Shown in pieces: positions 42,291 to 44,624 of a stretch of 44,624 nucleotides of DNA. This DNA comes from an uncultured Alphaproteobacteria bacterium (GTDB lineage Bacteria > Pseudomonadota > Alphaproteobacteria > RF32 > CAG-239): positions 1 to 44,624 of the forward strand of contig CALYAY010000012.1 in NCBI GenBank assembly GCA_944393695.1. The letters run 5' to 3'. Both the position numbers and the translations under genes were made by a program. The notes under the pieces were generated by a model. That model was not told where the DNA came from and searched no databases. It saw nothing but the letters and a program-made list of their open reading frames with translations. The stretch's first letter is position 1, and each line of letters begins with the position of its first letter.

Positions 42291-43589
42291 CTAAATTTGA
42301 TTTATAATATGTTTAGTTGTTTTGGCCGTCCGGATAATCCTCGGAACCATAAACACGATTGTTTCTGACCTGGGTTCCTTTTGTCCGAACACCTCGTTGG
42401 GCAAACCGATAATCAGCAGATTTTCGCCCAGCTTGCTGCGAACCTTGTATTGAGAAATTTCCCCCTGGGTTGAATCCAGCGAGATATCCGAAAAAATCCG
42501 GTTGTTTTTTTCCAGCGATGCTTTGGCCAAAATCGAAAGATCTCCCTCAATAGCCTCCCGGTTGCCGCACTTGCCGATGTCAAAACGCGAAAACCACAAA
42601 TTCGGCACCACAAACTTTCCTTCCGAAACAGGCACGATTGTTGCCTGATTGCCCAGAAAACGCCGCAATGAAGCCAGGTTTAAGTCATTGGTCGTGGTCA
42701 GCACCCGGCCGATAACCCCGGCCTGTGCGGTGTTAATTGTGCTGAAGTCAAAATGATCCAGCGCCGACTGCCAGTCAATATCTCTTTCCCTGTCGGTCGG
42801 ATAGATTCGGAACACGTTCACGTCATAAGCGATCAGCACCGGATTATCCTTAAAATAATTAACCAGATCCATGATTTTGTTTTTGGTTTCATAATCTGTG
42901 GTAAAGGTGATGGAATAATCTCCCCAGTCACTGACAATGTCCGTAATTCCCGACCCGCGGATAACGTCCAGTAATCCCAGCATAATCGGCCGGGAATGAG
43001 GCACATAAAGCGTAAAATTCGCCCGCCGGGAAATTCTCATCAACTTGCGTTCCGCGTCATAGGAATAAAAAATCTCCGCGGCGTCGGTAATCATTTTCAC
43101 CACATCGCTGTATTCTCCGCGCAGATTTTCTCCCGAAATGGCGGCATAAGGCGCATCGCGGGCAATCAGGTGAATCCCGGCTTCTTTGTTCAGCTCCAGC
43201 AGAGCCTTTTCGGCATTGCGCGACTTAAATGAAAAACCGGTCACCTCATAACGGGGCAGCATGTCGTTCAGCCCGTTGCGCACCAGGTTAAAATCGGCGG
43301 CATTATAGGGAATTGCCGTAATAATTTCTTGTTTGTTCCAATTGACCCGGCAGCGCAAAGGCGTTTCCAAATCAAGCTCTGCCGCACCTTTGGTGGTTTT
43401 CATGATTGTCGGGTCATGCGGCATCACAAAATCCAGATCCGCATCGCCGCCTTCATCAAAAGACTGGTTTTCCAAAGACGCCACCGTGCCGAATTCTGAC
43501 TGCCGGCTGCAGCCGCCGGTTCCCAGTATCAGCCCGCCGATAATGACCAGGTTAAACCATACGCAATATTTCCGAGCTTTCTTTGGCAT
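42291..43589 (-). CDS. secretin-like outer membrane lipoprotein (PilN-like)
   Basis: The product has 432 residues. The lipoprotein leader has lipobox GTGGC (Cys27 region). The N-terminal half has small mixed domains of the N0/N1 secretin type (IHLIARDAPYAAISGENLRG, DVVKMITDAAEIFYSYD). The C-terminal part resembles a compact secretin: VLIAYDVNVFRIYP, a long middle region, FSDISLDSTQGEIS and the closing ENLLIIGLPNEVFG..IVFMVPRII, which parallels the end of the secretin barrel. A lipidated secretin suits the PilN/TcpC type of type IVb pili or type IVB secretion. It is shorter than R64 PilN. The gene overlaps its upstream neighbour by one base. Confidence 0.72.
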   Translation of the reverse strand: MPKKARKYCVWFNLVIIGGLILGTGGCSRQSEFGTVASLENQSFDEGGDADLDFVMPHDPTIMKTTKGAAELDLETPLRCRVNWNKQEIITAIPYNAADFNLVRNGLNDMLPRYEVTGFSFKSRNAEKALLELNKEAGIHLIARDAPYAAISGENLRGEYSDVVKMITDAAEIFYSYDAERKLMRISRRANFTLYVPHSRPIMLGLLDVIRGSGITDIVSDWGDYSITFTTDYETKNKIMDLVNYFKDNPVLIAYDVNVFRIYPTDRERDIDWQSALDHFDFSTINTAQAGVIGRVLTTTNDLNLASLRRFLGNQATIVPVSEGKFVVPNLWFSRFDIGKCGNREAIEGDLSILAKASLEKNNRIFSDISLDSTQGEISQYKVRSKLGENLLIIGLPNEVFGQKEPRSETIVFMVPRIIRTAKTTKHIINQI

Positions 43590-44086
43590 CAGCTTTTTGA
43601 TCCTTTATTATTTTGTGTTGCCTGCGGATTCTGATTAAGAAGCTTGTTCATCAGCTCATCCATATTCATGCCGGCTCCGGCGGTCGGGTCATCGGCTTTG
43701 CTGATAGCCCCCAGTGTTTCTTTCATCTTTTGAATTTCCGAAGCATCTTCTTTAATCATATCCGGTGAAGAATTTTTCTGCAGCTCGCTCTGATACATTT
43801 TCAAATCCTTGCGAAAAGCATTCATTCCGCCGGGAATTTTCTTCTCCACATACGGATAAAGCTCCTTGTGATTTAGCACAAAATCCCCCACCTCGCTGAT
43901 TTCTTCAAGCACGTCAAGCACATACCCGTAAAAAGGATATTCCTCAATGGCAATGTTTCCTTTTCTGACACAACGGGCGGCAATCCGCGAAATCGTCCGG
44001 TCGTAATAATCCCTTAACAGAATATAATTATTTAAATACCACAGGGTTTCTTTGCTCACCGGCGGCAAATTCTGATTTTGTTCCAT
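43589..44086 (-). CDS. small soluble protein of the pilus/secretion operon
   Basis: The product has 165 residues, no signal peptide and no membrane helix. It is helix-rich in the first 110 residues (WYLNNYILLRDYYDRTISRI), then has a Gln/Asn-rich tail (NPQATQNNKGSKS). I do not recognise the family. AAGGAG is 6 nt before the ATG. The stop overlaps the start of the secretin-like gene by one base, so translation is likely coupled. A promoter candidate (TTTACA, 17 bp, TACATT) lies upstream on the minus strand. Confidence 0.7.
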   Translation of the reverse strand: MEQNQNLPPVSKETLWYLNNYILLRDYYDRTISRIAARCVRKGNIAIEEYPFYGYVLDVLEEISEVGDFVLNHKELYPYVEKKIPGGMNAFRKDLKMYQSELQKNSSPDMIKEDASEIQKMKETLGAISKADDPTAGAGMNMDELMNKLLNQNPQATQNNKGSKS

Positions 44087-44171
44087 GAAGCGCTCCTTCT
44101 ATACCTGAATATAATGTAAAGGAGCTGTAAACGTTTGTAAATTCTTTTGTTCCCGCTTTTACACAACAATA

Positions 44172-44624
44172 TCAGGATTGCGGTTTCAAATAAGGATCGT
44201 CTACGTTGTCTTTGCTGTCAATAATGCCTGAGAGTTTAAGCCCGGCCAGCGGAATTTCCTTTGTGCCCTCTTCGGGAACGTTAAGTTTGATTTCATCTCC
44301 GTACAGCGGATTAAAAACATCCGTCGGCATGGTTGGCACCGGTGTTGCTTCCTCGGAAGAAATGAGCGGAACCTCGATTGATGAAGAAATCGGATTGCCG
44401 GCAGCCGTCTGATCCGGATAAAAATCCATATTCGGGAGCTTATCGGCAGAACTTTCTGTTTCCGGAGAAGATTCGGCATTTTCTGTTGTCGCATTTTCTT
44501 CGCTGACCGCAGACACGTCACCGGCGGTTTCGTCTTCGGTGACATACTCCCATTCCCATTGCTGCCCGTCATCGCCCTCGGCGGCGGCCTCATCTTCGGT
44601 AACATATTCCCATTGCTGCCCGTC
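44172..44624 (-). CDS. C-terminal 150 residues of an acidic repeat protein (partial, runs off the right edge)
   Basis: The open frame continues to the window end without a start codon that looks real. The visible N-terminal part contains two tandem copies of an 18-20-residue unit, DGQQWEYVTEDEAAAEGD and then DGQQWEWEYVTEDETAGD. A Glu/Ser/Thr-rich disordered stretch follows, and a C-terminal segment (VFNPLYGDEIKLNVPEEG) may be folded. The repeats probably continue beyond the window. The gene lies on the same strand, 85 nt upstream of the secretin-associated operon. Its function cannot be told. Confidence 0.7.
   Translation of the reverse strand, partial: DGQQWEYVTEDEAAAEGDDGQQWEWEYVTEDETAGDVSAVSEENATTENAESSPETESSADKLPNMDFYPDQTAAGNPISSSIEVPLISSEEATPVPTMPTDVFNPLYGDEIKLNVPEEGTKEIPLAGLKLSGIIDSKDNVDDPYLKPQS

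Overview
The window looks like a chromosomal segment from an alphaproteobacterium that can live without oxygen, probably an uncultured host-associated lineage. This is inferred from gene content: a class III (anaerobic) ribonucleotide reductase, a YfgM-BamB-Der block, adjacent psd and pssA, an orphan VirB8-like protein, and hairpin-rich intergenic repeats. No rRNA genes, CRISPR arrays or intact transposases were seen. One tRNA is present.

Layout. 1-5 kb: der, bamB and a YfgM-like gene on the minus strand, then an unidentified membrane protein. 5.1-10.6 kb: a tight plus-strand run of PAS-GGDEF diguanylate cyclase, TrmA/RlmC-type RNA methyltransferase, Cys-rich lipoprotein and transketolase. 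10.6-15.8 kb: dnaE with two related multi-pass membrane proteins, ending in a terminator. 15.8-16.3 kb: repeat mosaic. 16.3-19.3 kb: two small unknown genes, a site-2-protease-like membrane protein and a PhoR-like histidine kinase. 19.4-22.1 kb: mutS. 22.1-22.6 kb: second repeat mosaic. 22.6-27.2 kb: a molybdopterin-binding/MobA-like fusion, an orphan VirB8-like protein and a TolC-like lipoprotein with a C-terminal cadherin/Ig-like domain.

27.2-30.8 kb is the most interesting stretch. A leader with a cluster of DnaA-box-like 9-mers and a correctly spaced pair of NrdR boxes precedes an anaerobic ribonucleotide reductase whose glycyl-radical domain is a separate 66-residue gene with its own ribosome binding site. 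A terminator and nrdG follow.

31-33.4 kb: PEGA lipoprotein, pssA, psd, tRNA-Leu(UAA). The last 19 nt of the tRNA recur 189 nt downstream, at the edge of a visibly AT-rich two-gene block (33.7-36.7 kb: an unidentified protein and an S41-peptidase-like protein), which suggests an integrated island. 36.8-39.5 kb: an exported HExxH-type protein, a small secreted protein, a zeta-toxin-like kinase and a flavin reductase with a basic tail. 39.6-44.6 kb: a type IV pilin gene lying between two inverted copies of a 215-bp element, then a minus-strand operon with a secretin-like lipoprotein, a single-span membrane protein, a small unknown and the C-terminal end of an acidic repeat protein.

The intergenic repeats are modular hairpins. 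At least four copies of one family share TGTCATCCCTC-type ends, and a separate 170-bp unit occurs twice in opposite orientation.
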